Positions 1 to 9,134 of a DNA stretch of 32,181 bases are shown here, piece after piece. The notes beneath the pieces were generated by a model. That model was not told where the DNA came from. It searched no databases and saw only the letters and a list, made by a program, of their open reading frames with translations. The stretch spans positions 1-32,181 of the forward strand of contig DATHZQ010000144.1 of the NCBI GenBank assembly GCA_035458525.1. Reading direction: 5' to 3'. The DNA is from DATHZQ01 sp035458525. GTDB lineage: Bacteria > Actinomycetota > Acidimicrobiia > Spongiisociales > UBA5794. The position numbers and the translations under genes were made by a program. Positions within the stretch are counted from its first letter, which is position 1. Each line of letters begins with the position of its first letter.

Positions 1-1
1 A

Positions 2-2806
2 GCCGACCTCGGCATCGACACCGTCAAGCAAGCCGAAACGTTCGCCGCGATCCGGGATGCCTATGGCATCGAACGCGACGACAACCTCGCACTCCGGGAC
101 TACCCGACACTCAACGACGTCATCGGCTTCGTCTACGAACGTGCGGAGGGACTCGCTGCGCCCGCCGCCGAAGATGACACCCTGGACGTCGTGTCGCAGA
201 CCCCGGACGCACCCGTGGTTGGGCAGCAGACGCTGGATGTCGCAGAGCCGGAGGTAGCGGCTGAACCGTCGCTCATCACCGGCGACGACGCCGAGGCCGC
301 ACGAGTCCCACGACGGATTCCCACGGCCGTGCTGCGGCCGTCGCTGGACCACTGTGTGCCAACAGGAGTCGAGCTCGGCGAAGCCACCAGGGTCCTCGTG
401 ATGCTCGATCACGGGGGCATCGGTGCCGCGCTCGTCGAGCGGCTCGAGAAGCGTGGCGTCTCGGTGCTCGCAGTCGACGACGCGCCCGAGTCACAAGCGT
501 TGCTCGAGACGGTCGACGCGTTCGCCGGAGAAGGAGAGATCGACGGCGTGTACTGGCTGCCGGCGCTCGATGTCGAGCCGGCCATCGGCGAGATGGATCT
601 GGCCGGTTGGCGTGAAGCGCTTCGCCAGCGCATCAAGCTGCTGTACGCAACGATGCGCCACCTCTACGGCCAGGGCGGCGAGAACGGCGTGTTCCTCGTC
701 AGCGCCACCCGTCTCGGTGGACGGCACGGCTACGACGACGCCGGTGCCGTAGCGCCCATGGGTGGCGCCGTGACCGGATTCACCAAGGCCTACAAACGGG
801 AGAAGCCGCATGCCCTGGTCAAGGCCGTCGACTTCCCGACGGGCAGGAAGACGGCTGCGTACGCCGACGTGCTCATCGACGAGACGCTCCGCGATCCCGG
901 TGCCGTCGAGATCGGGACCTTCGACGACAAACGCTGGACGGTGTCTCTGGTCGAGCAGGCTTTGCCGGCCGAGCCGGGCGGCATCCAGCTGGGTCCGGAT
1001 TCGGTCATCGTCGTCACCGGCGCAGCAGGGAGCATCGTGTCCGCCATCACCGCCGACCTCGCCAGAGCGTCGGGTGGCACCTTCCACCTGCTCGATCTGG
1101 TGGAGACGCCGGACCCGAACGACCCGGACGTCGCGGCGTTCGGCAACGACAAGGACGGGCTCAAGCGCACGCTCTTCGAGCGCATCAAGGAGCGCGATGG
1201 ACGTGCCACACCTGCAATGGTCGACAAGGAGCTCGCCGGGATCGAACGGCGTCATGCCGCACTGTCCGCGGTGCAAGCCATCGAGGCGGCCGGCGGCACC
1301 GTGCACTATCACTCGGTCAACCTCCTCGATCCCGACGCCGTCGGCGCGGCCATGGAGGCGGCCAGGCAAACGACCGGCAAGATCGACTTGCTCCTCCACG
1401 CGGGCGGGCTCGAAATCAGCCGGCTCCTGCCCGACAAGGAGCCTCGAGAGTACGACCTCGTGTTCGACGTCAAGGCCGACGGGTGGTTCAACCTGCTGAA
1501 GGGTCTGGGCGAAGCCCCGCTCGGCGCTTCGGTCGTGTTCTCCTCGGTCGCCGGTCGCTTCGGCAACAACGGGCAAACGGACTACAGCGCCGCCAACGAC
1601 CTGCTCTGCAAGAGCACGTCGAGTTTCAAGACCAGCCGTCCCGACACGCTCGGGGTGGCACTGGATTGGACGGCGTGGGGAGACATCGGGATGGCAACCC
1701 GCGGCTCGATCCCAACGGTCATGAAGGCGGCGGGCATCGACATGCTGCCTGCAGCCGCCGGCATCCCGATCGTCCGGCGCGAAGTCACGCTTCGCGACAC
1801 GACCGGCGAGCAAGTCGTTGGATTGCGCCTCGGCATCCTGCTGGAGGAGTTCCACCCCACTGGTGGCCTCGACGTGGGTGGCGACGGCGCAGTGGCCCGG
1901 CAGCTCGGCGGCGGCAAAGTCGAGGTTCACGGCGTCGGCGGGTTCGGGATCTACGACGGTCTCGCCGTCACGGCGGAGCTGAACCCGGTGGAACAGCCGT
2001 TCCTGTTCGACCATCAGATCGACGGCACCCCGGTGCTGCCCGGCGTGATGGGCATGGAGGCGTTCGCCGAGACGGCTCGATTCCTCTACCCGGATCTCTA
2101 CGTCGTTGCGATCGAGGACGTGGACTTCCACGCCCCCTTCAAGTTCTATCGCAACGAACCGCGGGTGCTCACGATCACGGCGACCTTCACTGCGGAGGAC
2201 GACGAGATCGTGGCCCGCTGCCGGTTGATCGGCGAGCGCACGCTCGTCGGTCAGGACGAGCCACAGCGCACGGTCCATTTCACCGGAACGGTGCGGCTGG
2301 GAGCGGCCCCGCCTGAGCTGGGCCCCACCGAGGTCAGCGCACCGCGCGATGAGGCCGCCGGCCCCGAGGCGATCTACGAGATCTACTTCCACGGTCCGGC
2401 CTATCAGGTCCTCAGCGCGGCGTGGGGCATCGACGGCGGGGCGGCCGGGCAGTTCGCCGCCGACCTTCCGCCAAACCACCTGCCCGCCGAGCGTTCGACG
2501 GTGACGCACCCCCGGCTCGCCGAGCTGGCGTTCCAAACGTCCGGCATCTGGGAGATCGGGACAACCGGCACGATGGCGTTGCCGCTTCGGGTGGGTCGCG
2601 TACGCTTCGCCGGTGATCCTGATGCCGCGTCCGGGCCCCTCATCGCGATGGTCGACGCCGGTGGCGGCGGGTTCACGGTGCGCGTGGCCGACCGGCAAGG
2701 CGCTACTTTTGTGGTGATGGAGGGATACCAGACGGTCTCACTGCCAACGCAGGTTCCCGACACTGCGGTCGCTCCGCTGCGATCGGCGCTGGGCGAGCAC
2801 GGTTGA
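2..2806 (+). CDS. Iterative type I polyketide/PUFA-type synthase, C-terminal part (ACP–KR–DH), 5' truncated by window edge
   Basis: The reading frame is open from base 2 and has no convincing internal start, so this is the 3' part of a longer gene; KS and AT domains are expected upstream. The first residues form an acyl carrier domain (ADLGIDTVKQAE) with Thr at 20–22 where the phosphopantetheine Ser is usual. A ketoreductase follows at about 1000–1830: a nucleotide-binding TGAAGSIVSAI, a catalytic Ser in SSVAGRFGNNG (about 1541) and Tyr in DYSAAND (1583–1585). The C-terminus is a double-hotdog dehydratase with HQIDGTPVLPG (His codon 2012–2014), matching HxxxGxxxxP, and a second half around FHGPAYQVL. 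The ACP–KR–DH order is that of PUFA, enediyne and heterocyst-glycolipid type iterative synthases. The product is unknown. The next gene starts 4 bp after the stop, which indicates an operon. Confidence 0.85.
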   Translation, partial: ADLGIDTVKQAETFAAIRDAYGIERDDNLALRDYPTLNDVIGFVYERAEGLAAPAAEDDTLDVVSQTPDAPVVGQQTLDVAEPEVAAEPSLITGDDAEAARVPRRIPTAVLRPSLDHCVPTGVELGEATRVLVMLDHGGIGAALVERLEKRGVSVLAVDDAPESQALLETVDAFAGEGEIDGVYWLPALDVEPAIGEMDLAGWREALRQRIKLLYATMRHLYGQGGENGVFLVSATRLGGRHGYDDAGAVAPMGGAVTGFTKAYKREKPHALVKAVDFPTGRKTAAYADVLIDETLRDPGAVEIGTFDDKRWTVSLVEQALPAEPGGIQLGPDSVIVVTGAAGSIVSAITADLARASGGTFHLLDLVETPDPNDPDVAAFGNDKDGLKRTLFERIKERDGRATPAMVDKELAGIERRHAALSAVQAIEAAGGTVHYHSVNLLDPDAVGAAMEAARQTTGKIDLLLHAGGLEISRLLPDKEPREYDLVFDVKADGWFNLLKGLGEAPLGASVVFSSVAGRFGNNGQTDYSAANDLLCKSTSSFKTSRPDTLGVALDWTAWGDIGMATRGSIPTVMKAAGIDMLPAAAGIPIVRREVTLRDTTGEQVVGLRLGILLEEFHPTGGLDVGGDGAVARQLGGGKVEVHGVGGFGIYDGLAVTAELNPVEQPFLFDHQIDGTPVLPGVMGMEAFAETARFLYPDLYVVAIEDVDFHAPFKFYRNEPRVLTITATFTAEDDEIVARCRLIGERTLVGQDEPQRTVHFTGTVRLGAAPPELGPTEVSAPRDEAAGPEAIYEIYFHGPAYQVLSAAWGIDGGAAGQFAADLPPNHLPAERSTVTHPRLAELAFQTSGIWEIGTTGTMALPLRVGRVRFAGDPDAASGPLIAMVDAGGGGFTVRVADRQGATFVVMEGYQTVSLPTQVPDTAVAPLRSALGEHG

Positions 2807-2810
2807 CAAC

Positions 2811-5800
2811 GTGAGCTTCACTCGGATCGCGGTCGTCAACCGTGGTGAGCCGGCAATGCGGCTCATCCATGCTGCCACGGAGTACAACGCCGAGCGGGGG
2901 ACCGATCTCACGACCATCGCGCTCTTCACGGAGCCGGACCGCAAAGCGATGTTCGTACGAGAGGCCGACGAGGCCTACTTCCTCGGTCCCGCTCACGTGG
3001 CAGGCCCGGACGGGACGCGGCGGGTCGCATACGTCAACTACGAGCTGCTGGAGAAGGCGCTGGTCGAGACTCGGGCCGACGCCGTATGGGTCGGGTGGGG
3101 GTTCGTTGCCGAGCACGCCGCGTTCGCCGAACTGTGCACCCGACTCGGAATCGTATTCATCGGCCCCGACGCCGAGGTGATGCGCCGGCTCGGGGACAAG
3201 ATCACGAGCAAGCAGATCGCCGAAGCCGCCGAAGTGCCGGTCGCACCGTGGAGCCGCCAGCCCGTGGAAACGGTGAGAGAGGCGCTGGCCCACGCCGACA
3301 ACCTCGGCTACCCGGTCATGATCAAGGCCAGCGCAGGCGGGGGAGGTCGCGGCATACGAAGGGTGCGCGGCGAGGCCGAAATGGAGGCGGCGTTCGAAGC
3401 GGCGCGTTCCGAGGCGGCCAGCGCGTTTGGCGACGGCACCGTGTTCCTCGAGTCCCTCGTCACAGGGGCTCGCCACATCGAAGTGCAGATCATCGGCGAC
3501 GACGCTGGAACGGTGTGGCCGGTAGGCGTACGCGACTGCACGGTGCAGCGGCGCAACCAGAAGGTCATCGAAGAGGCCCCGTCACCGGTCTTGACTGCCG
3601 AGCAGGACACCTTCATCAGGGAAGCTGCGGCCCGGCTCGGTCGGGCCGCCGGCTATCGCAACGCAGGCACCGTCGAGTTTCTCTACGACGAGCGTGACAA
3701 CGAGTTCTACTTCATGGAGGTCAACACCCGCCTCCAAGTCGAGCACCCGATCACCGAGCTCACGACCGGTTTCGATCTGGTCAAAGGACAGATCGACGTC
3801 GCCCGGGGTCTGCTGCTCGATGATGAACAACCCACGGTTCGGGGCCATGCAATCGAGGTACGGCTCAATGCCGAGGACCCAGACGCCGGCTTCAGCCCGG
3901 CCCCCGGCGAAGTGGAGATGTTGCGGATGCCGAGCGGCCCCGGCATCCGCATCGACACCGGCGTCGAGGAGGGCGACGTCATCGCCCCCGAGTTCGATTC
4001 GATGATCGCCAAGATCATGGCGCGGGGGCGCACGCGGGAGGAGGCCAGAAGCCGGCTGCGACGCGCCCTCAGCCAGATGCGAGTGATCATTCGCGACGGC
4101 GCCAGCAACAAGGCGTTCCTCGAGTACCTCCTCGGCCATCCGGACTTCATCGCAGCGGACTACGACGTCGGCTGGCTCGACCAACTCAGCGACGAGTCGT
4201 CTCGCACCGACGACGTCCTCGGCGGTATCGCCCTCATCGCCGCCGCCATCTCGGCGTATCGCCGCGAGATCGCACTCGAGCTTCGTGTCTTCAAGGCGTC
4301 CGCTGCTCGCGGCCGACCGGAAGTCAGCGACGCCGTCGGCCACACGATCGAGCTACGGCACCGCGGCGAACGCTATTCCGTTCTCGTTGGCCGGTTGAGC
4401 CCCGAGGACTGGCGCATATCGGTGGACGACCACACCGTCGAGGTTTCCGTGGAGGACGTCGGACGAGCCGGCCTGCGTCTCCGCTGTGGCGACCGCAGTT
4501 TCCGGGTGCTCACGGCATCGCACGGGGCGAGTCACTACGTCGAGGTCGACGGGGTGGCCCACCGTGTGGCCTCGGACGAAGGGGGCATCATTCGCGCCCC
4601 CTCCCCCGCGATCGTCGTCTCCCTTCCCGTGCAGCCGGGCGATGAGGTGGCGGCGGGCGACCGGATCGCCGTCATCGAAGCCATGAAGATGGAGACCTCA
4701 CTCACGGCGGAGTATGCCGGCACCGTCCGCGAGCTGCTCGTACGTGAGAACGTGCAGGTGTCCCCCGGGACACCGCTGCTGGTCATCGACCCCGCAACGG
4801 CAGAGGAGGCTTCGAGCGACGGCCGGATCGATTTCGCACCGCTCGCCGTGCCGGCCACTGTCACCCACACCCGGTGCATGCACTACCTCGCGGAGCTCCG
4901 AGCGCTCCTGCTGGGTTGGGACATCACGGCCAACCACCTGGAGACCCTCGTCAACCCCGACGGCCCGCTCTGCGTCGACCCTCCCGATGAGGACCGGCTC
5001 AGACGCCTCGAGGACGACATTCTCGGGATCTTCGTGGACATCGTCTCGCTGTTCCGCCGCCATCCGGTCGACAGCGAGATCACGGAGACGCGGCGCAGCA
5101 GCGAGGAATACCTGTTCAACTACCTGCGCGATCTGGAGAGCAAGGGTGACGGTCTCCCTGAAGGATTCGTGGAGCGGATTCGCCGTACCGTGGCGCACTA
5201 TGGCCTGAGCTCTCTCGATCCCGGGCCCGACCTCGAGCGGGTACTGCTGCGCATCGCCAAGTCGTACGCCCGAATGGCCGAGCAAACCCGGCCGATACTT
5301 CGCGTGCTGGAAGACCGCCTCGAACACGGTTCGGCCAGGGGAGACCTCGAGTTCCGCCATCTGCTCGAGCGGCTGCTCGACCAGACTCGGGGCCGCTACC
5401 CCGCCGTGCACGACATGGCGAGAGAAGTTCACTACCACGCATACGACGTGCCTTTCCTCGAGCGGGTACGACGGGCTGCGTACGCGGACGTCGAAGAGCA
5501 TCTTGCGTACCTGGGTACGACGCCCCTCGGTGACGAGCGCCCCGACCACGTGCAAGCGCTCGTTGATTGCACCCAGCCGTTGTCGCCGCTGATCTCCCGC
5601 CGCTTCGGTGGCGCTCCACCCGACGTGCAAGCCGCCTTCCTCGAGGTCATGACGCGTCGGTACTACCGGATCAGGCAACTCGGCGACTTCACGACCACGG
5701 TGCTCGACGATCACGCCTTTGTCGCGTCCGATTATGTCCACGAGGGCAGGCGCATCCACGTGATGAGCGCACACGCCGCCTATGAAGAGCTCGCCGATGC

Positions 5801-8339
5801 GGCTCGGGCGATGCGGTCGCTGGTGGCACAAGCACCGGTGGCCGATGACGTCATCGCCGACTTCTACCTGTGGCAGGAACGGAGCGAAACCCCGGACATC
5901 GTCCACGCCGATGTGAACCGCATCCTGAACGAAGCACTCGGCCCGGCTGCGCTGCGTCGAGTGGTTGTGGCCATCTCCGCACCCGAATCCGGCTTTGGCC
6001 TCGCCGGCGTGCTCAACCTGACCTTCCGGCCCGACGGCGAGGAGGGGTACGCCGAAGAACGGTTCTACCGCGATCTCCACCCGATGATGTCCAAACGGCT
6101 TGAGATCTGGCGGCTCGCCGAATTCGATCTGACCCGCCTCCCCAGCTTGCAGGACATCTACCTGTTCCACGGGGTCGCCCGCGACAATCCGAAGGACGAG
6201 CGCCTATTCGGCATCGCAGAGGTCCGCGACCTGACCCCGCTGCGGGACGAGCAAGATCGCGCCGTCCGCATCCCCGAATTCGAGCGCGTGTATCGCGAAA
6301 CGCTCGGTCCGATGCGGCGCTTCCAGGCGCGGCGGCCGGCGCATCGCCGTCTGTGGTGGAACCGGGTGATGATATACGTGTGGCCGCTCATCGACCTCGC
6401 CGACGAGGAGATCCGTGGGCTCATCGACCGCCTTGCGCCCGAGACGGAGGGCCTCGGGTTGGAGATAGTCTCGATCCGCATCCGCGTCCGCACACCGGAC
6501 GGGCAGATCGTGGCCCGAGTGCTCGAGATCAACAACCCGAGCGGGGCCGAGGTGCAGTACCGGTTCCGCACCCTGACCGATGAGACCGTGCATCCCCTGC
6601 GGCCGTACGACCAGCAAGTCGTGCGGTTGCGGCGCAGGGGTCTCGTGCACCCCCACGAGCTCGTCAACATGCTGGCACCGCAGCGGGGTGCCAGCGCCGG
6701 CTTCCCCCCGGGCGAGTTCGTCGAACACGAACTGGAGGACGGGCGCCTCGTGCCGGTCGACCGCCCCCGGGGCCGGAACCCGTCCAATGTGGTCGTCGGA
6801 CTCGTCTCCAATCGCACGATGCGCTATCCCGAAGGCATCACCCGGGCCATCATCCTCAGCGACCCGACGCGTGGCATGGGCAATCTGGCCGAACCGGAGT
6901 GCGCCCGCATCAATGCCGCCATCGACCTGGCCGAAGAGCGGGGTATTCCCGTCGAGTGGTTCGCCGTCTCCGCCGGAGCGTTGATCTCCATGGAGAGCGG
7001 AACCGAGAACATGGACTGGATCGGGCGGGTGCTCCGCCGCATCATCGAGTTCACCCAGAGCGGAGGCGAGATCAACATCGTCGTCGGTGGCATCAACGTG
7101 GGAGCCCAGCCCTACTGGAACGCCGAAGCCACGATGCTGATGCACACGAAGGGCATCCTCGTGATGATCCCGACGGCGGCGATGGTGCTCACCGGCAAAG
7201 AGGCCCTGGACTACTCGGGCGGCGTGTCGGCGGAAGACAACCGCGGCATCGGCGGATACGAACGCATCATGGGCCCGAACGGCCAGGCGCAGTATTTCGC
7301 ACAAGACATGGCTGAGGCGTGCCGCATCCTCCTGCAGCACTACGAGTACACGTACGTCATACCAGGCGAGCGCTTCCCCCGTCTTGCCGAGACCGATGAT
7401 CCCTTTGATCGGGACATCACCAATTCGCCCCACGGTGGCGAGTTTGCAACGGTCGGTGAAGTGTTCTCAGAAGAGACCAACCCGGGGCGGAAGCGAGCGT
7501 TCGAGATGCGCGCCGTCATGGAGGCCGTGGTCGACAACGACCATCCGTGGCTCGAGCGCTGGTACGGCATGCAGGGTGCCGAGACCTCGATCGTTTGGGA
7601 CGCCTACCTCGGCGGGATGCCGGTGACGCTCATAGGATTCGAATCCAAGCCGATGCCGCGGCTCGGCGGCGTGCCTGCCGACGGACCGCGGCAGTGGACA
7701 TCGGGCACGCTGTTCCCCAACTCTTCGAAGAAGACCGCTCGCGCCATCAACGCCGCAAGCAACAGCCGACCCGTCGTGGTCCTGGCCAACCTGTCGGGCT
7801 TCGACGGCTCCCCTGAGTCGATGCGCAACTGGCAGCTCGAATACGGCGCCGAAATCGGTCGGGCCATCGTCAACTTCCGTGGTCCCATCGTCTTCTGCGT
7901 GGTGTCGCGGTATCACGGCGGTGCGTTCGTCGTGTTCAGCCAGACGCTCCACGACAACATGGAGGTGGCGGCGCTCGAAGGGAGCCATGCCTCGGTGATC
8001 GGCGGGGCGCCTGCGGCCGCAGTCGTCTTCGCACGCGAGGTGCGGCGCCGCACCGACGCCGATTCGCGAGTGACCGAGCTGGCTGCGGCAGCGGGGGAAG
8101 CCATGGGTGCTGAGAAGGCTCGGCTCGCAGCCGAGCTCGAGCAGGTGGGCGCCGAAGTGCATTCGGAGAAGCTGGGCGAGGTCGCCGACGACTTCGACAG
8201 CATTCACAGCGTGCAGCGCGCGCTGGCCGTGGGCTCGATTCATCACATCATTCCGCCACCGGAGCTGCGGAGCTATCTCATCGCCGCCGTGCAACGCGGT
8301 ATTGCTCGCGAACTCGAGTCATCGGAAACGAGGGCGTGA
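2811..8339 (+). CDS. Single-chain multidomain acyl-CoA (acetyl/propionyl-CoA) carboxylase, BC–BCCP–central–CT
   Basis: An 1842-residue protein from a GTG start. Residues 1–450 are a biotin carboxylase: NRGEPAMR, the ATP-grasp loop KASAGGGGRGIRR, RDCTVQRRNQKVIEEAP and MEVNTRLQVEHPITE. A biotinyl domain has EAMKMET with Lys626 as the predicted biotin site. Residues about 680–1250 are a largely helical region resembling the central linker of eukaryotic acetyl-CoA carboxylase. Residues about 1300–1800 are the carboxyltransferase N and C halves (GMGNLAEPE, VGGINVGAQPYWNAE, GGVSAEDNRGIGGYERIMG, ANLSGFDGSPESM, HGGAFVVF). Bacterial enzymes normally split these parts over two to four subunits. It should carboxylate acetyl- or another acyl-CoA to the extender unit for the neighbouring synthase. 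The Asn in QRRNQK replaces a common His, but this site also varies in other actinobacterial BC proteins. Which acyl-CoA is used cannot be read from the sequence. Confidence 0.9.
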   Translation: MSFTRIAVVNRGEPAMRLIHAATEYNAERGTDLTTIALFTEPDRKAMFVREADEAYFLGPAHVAGPDGTRRVAYVNYELLEKALVETRADAVWVGWGFVAEHAAFAELCTRLGIVFIGPDAEVMRRLGDKITSKQIAEAAEVPVAPWSRQPVETVREALAHADNLGYPVMIKASAGGGGRGIRRVRGEAEMEAAFEAARSEAASAFGDGTVFLESLVTGARHIEVQIIGDDAGTVWPVGVRDCTVQRRNQKVIEEAPSPVLTAEQDTFIREAAARLGRAAGYRNAGTVEFLYDERDNEFYFMEVNTRLQVEHPITELTTGFDLVKGQIDVARGLLLDDEQPTVRGHAIEVRLNAEDPDAGFSPAPGEVEMLRMPSGPGIRIDTGVEEGDVIAPEFDSMIAKIMARGRTREEARSRLRRALSQMRVIIRDGASNKAFLEYLLGHPDFIAADYDVGWLDQLSDESSRTDDVLGGIALIAAAISAYRREIALELRVFKASAARGRPEVSDAVGHTIELRHRGERYSVLVGRLSPEDWRISVDDHTVEVSVEDVGRAGLRLRCGDRSFRVLTASHGASHYVEVDGVAHRVASDEGGIIRAPSPAIVVSLPVQPGDEVAAGDRIAVIEAMKMETSLTAEYAGTVRELLVRENVQVSPGTPLLVIDPATAEEASSDGRIDFAPLAVPATVTHTRCMHYLAELRALLLGWDITANHLETLVNPDGPLCVDPPDEDRLRRLEDDILGIFVDIVSLFRRHPVDSEITETRRSSEEYLFNYLRDLESKGDGLPEGFVERIRRTVAHYGLSSLDPGPDLERVLLRIAKSYARMAEQTRPILRVLEDRLEHGSARGDLEFRHLLERLLDQTRGRYPAVHDMAREVHYHAYDVPFLERVRRAAYADVEEHLAYLGTTPLGDERPDHVQALVDCTQPLSPLISRRFGGAPPDVQAAFLEVMTRRYYRIRQLGDFTTTVLDDHAFVASDYVHEGRRIHVMSAHAAYEELADAARAMRSLVAQAPVADDVIADFYLWQERSETPDIVHADVNRILNEALGPAALRRVVVAISAPESGFGLAGVLNLTFRPDGEEGYAEERFYRDLHPMMSKRLEIWRLAEFDLTRLPSLQDIYLFHGVARDNPKDERLFGIAEVRDLTPLRDEQDRAVRIPEFERVYRETLGPMRRFQARRPAHRRLWWNRVMIYVWPLIDLADEEIRGLIDRLAPETEGLGLEIVSIRIRVRTPDGQIVARVLEINNPSGAEVQYRFRTLTDETVHPLRPYDQQVVRLRRRGLVHPHELVNMLAPQRGASAGFPPGEFVEHELEDGRLVPVDRPRGRNPSNVVVGLVSNRTMRYPEGITRAIILSDPTRGMGNLAEPECARINAAIDLAEERGIPVEWFAVSAGALISMESGTENMDWIGRVLRRIIEFTQSGGEINIVVGGINVGAQPYWNAEATMLMHTKGILVMIPTAAMVLTGKEALDYSGGVSAEDNRGIGGYERIMGPNGQAQYFAQDMAEACRILLQHYEYTYVIPGERFPRLAETDDPFDRDITNSPHGGEFATVGEVFSEETNPGRKRAFEMRAVMEAVVDNDHPWLERWYGMQGAETSIVWDAYLGGMPVTLIGFESKPMPRLGGVPADGPRQWTSGTLFPNSSKKTARAINAASNSRPVVVLANLSGFDGSPESMRNWQLEYGAEIGRAIVNFRGPIVFCVVSRYHGGAFVVFSQTLHDNMEVAALEGSHASVIGGAPAAAVVFAREVRRRTDADSRVTELAAAAGEAMGAEKARLAAELEQVGAEVHSEKLGEVADDFDSIHSVQRALAVGSIHHIIPPPELRSYLIAAVQRGIARELESSETRA

Positions 8340-9091
8340 CGAGCCGGCTGCGCTGGCATTCCGCCGGCATGGCCGAGGTGCCGGCTGACCAGGCGTGGCA
8401 CGATCCGGCGTTGGCAGCCCGACTGCAATCCATGCGGTTCCGCAAGCGTCGGGACGAAGCCGAGTTGGGCCGCTGGACCGCAAAGCAGGCACTGGCGAGG
8501 GCGCTGGACTTCGACTCCTCTGATACTGCGTCCCTGCAGCGCATCGCGATTCGCAACGCTGCCGACGGGGCCCCTGAGGCGTTCCTCGATGGCGGCCCGG
8601 CCGGGATGCGAATCGCGATGACCGACCGTGCGGATTGGGCGGTATGTGCGCTCCTGGACGGCCATGGCGACGTCGGATGCGATCTCGAGATCGTCGAGCC
8701 GCGCAGCGCCGCGTTCGTTGCGGATTACTTCACCGACGAGGAGCAGCGCCTCGTTGCGCGGTCCTCCGACCACGATGCCATGGCGAACCTGCTCTGGTCG
8801 GCCAAGGAGAGTGCGCTGAAGGTGCTACGAACCGGACTGCGTCGTGACACCCGGACCGTCGACGTCCGGCTCGAGGCGGAAGGGGCGAGCGACGCCAAGT
8901 GGCACCCACTCGAGGTGCACGACCTCGTCACCGGCACCATGTTCCCGGGGTATTGGATCCGGTACGGGCCTTTCCTGCTGACCGTCGCTGCCCGCGACCC
9001 GATCGGTACGCCCGAGAGCTTCGATGAGCCCGCCCCATTGAGCTCGGCAACCCCGTCCCACGTGTGGATGGACGACCCGACGGTTGCCTGA
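8336..9091 (+). CDS. Sfp-type 4'-phosphopantetheinyl transferase
   Basis: This 251-aa protein would transfer 4'-phosphopantetheine from CoA to a carrier-protein serine. The two family signatures are present: GCDLEIVEP, where Asp116 and Glu118 are the Mg2+-binding residues, and WSAKESALKVL, with Lys157 and Glu158 of the WxxKEA motif. The length fits the Sfp/Gsp subgroup rather than the short AcpS type. The GTG start overlaps the carboxylase stop (GTGA at 8336–8339), so translation is probably coupled. Its position as third gene suggests the upstream synthase is its substrate. In enediyne synthases a PPTase domain is fused to the C-terminus; here it is a separate protein. Confidence 0.9.
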   Translation: MTSRLRWHSAGMAEVPADQAWHDPALAARLQSMRFRKRRDEAELGRWTAKQALARALDFDSSDTASLQRIAIRNAADGAPEAFLDGGPAGMRIAMTDRADWAVCALLDGHGDVGCDLEIVEPRSAAFVADYFTDEEQRLVARSSDHDAMANLLWSAKESALKVLRTGLRRDTRTVDVRLEAEGASDAKWHPLEVHDLVTGTMFPGYWIRYGPFLLTVAARDPIGTPESFDEPAPLSSATPSHVWMDDPTVA

Positions 9092-9119
9092 CCACGGACG
9101 GGTACGACCCTGCAGGACC

Positions 9120-9125
9120 TAGGGT
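9120..9125 (+). promoter_or_regulatory. Predicted −10 box (TAGGGT) of a near-leaderless promoter
   Basis: TAGGGT fits the actinobacterial TAnnnT −10 consensus and ends 9 nt before the ATG at 9135. Transcription would begin at or just before that codon. No clear −35 is visible. The hexamer abuts the alternative GTG at 9126, which argues for the ATG as the true start. Confidence 0.4.
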
Positions 9126-9134
9126 GTGGTCGGT

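Noticed and set aside
491..2698. 735-codon open frame on the minus strand opposite the synthase gene
   Set aside because: It mirrors the plus-strand coding frame of a recognisable synthase; high GC keeps antisense frames open. Its translation has no domain I recognise.
9126..9134. GTG 9126 as the hydrolase start
   Set aside because: It abuts the TAGGGT −10-like hexamer and would lie upstream of the predicted transcription start; ATG 9135 gives the same signal anchor.
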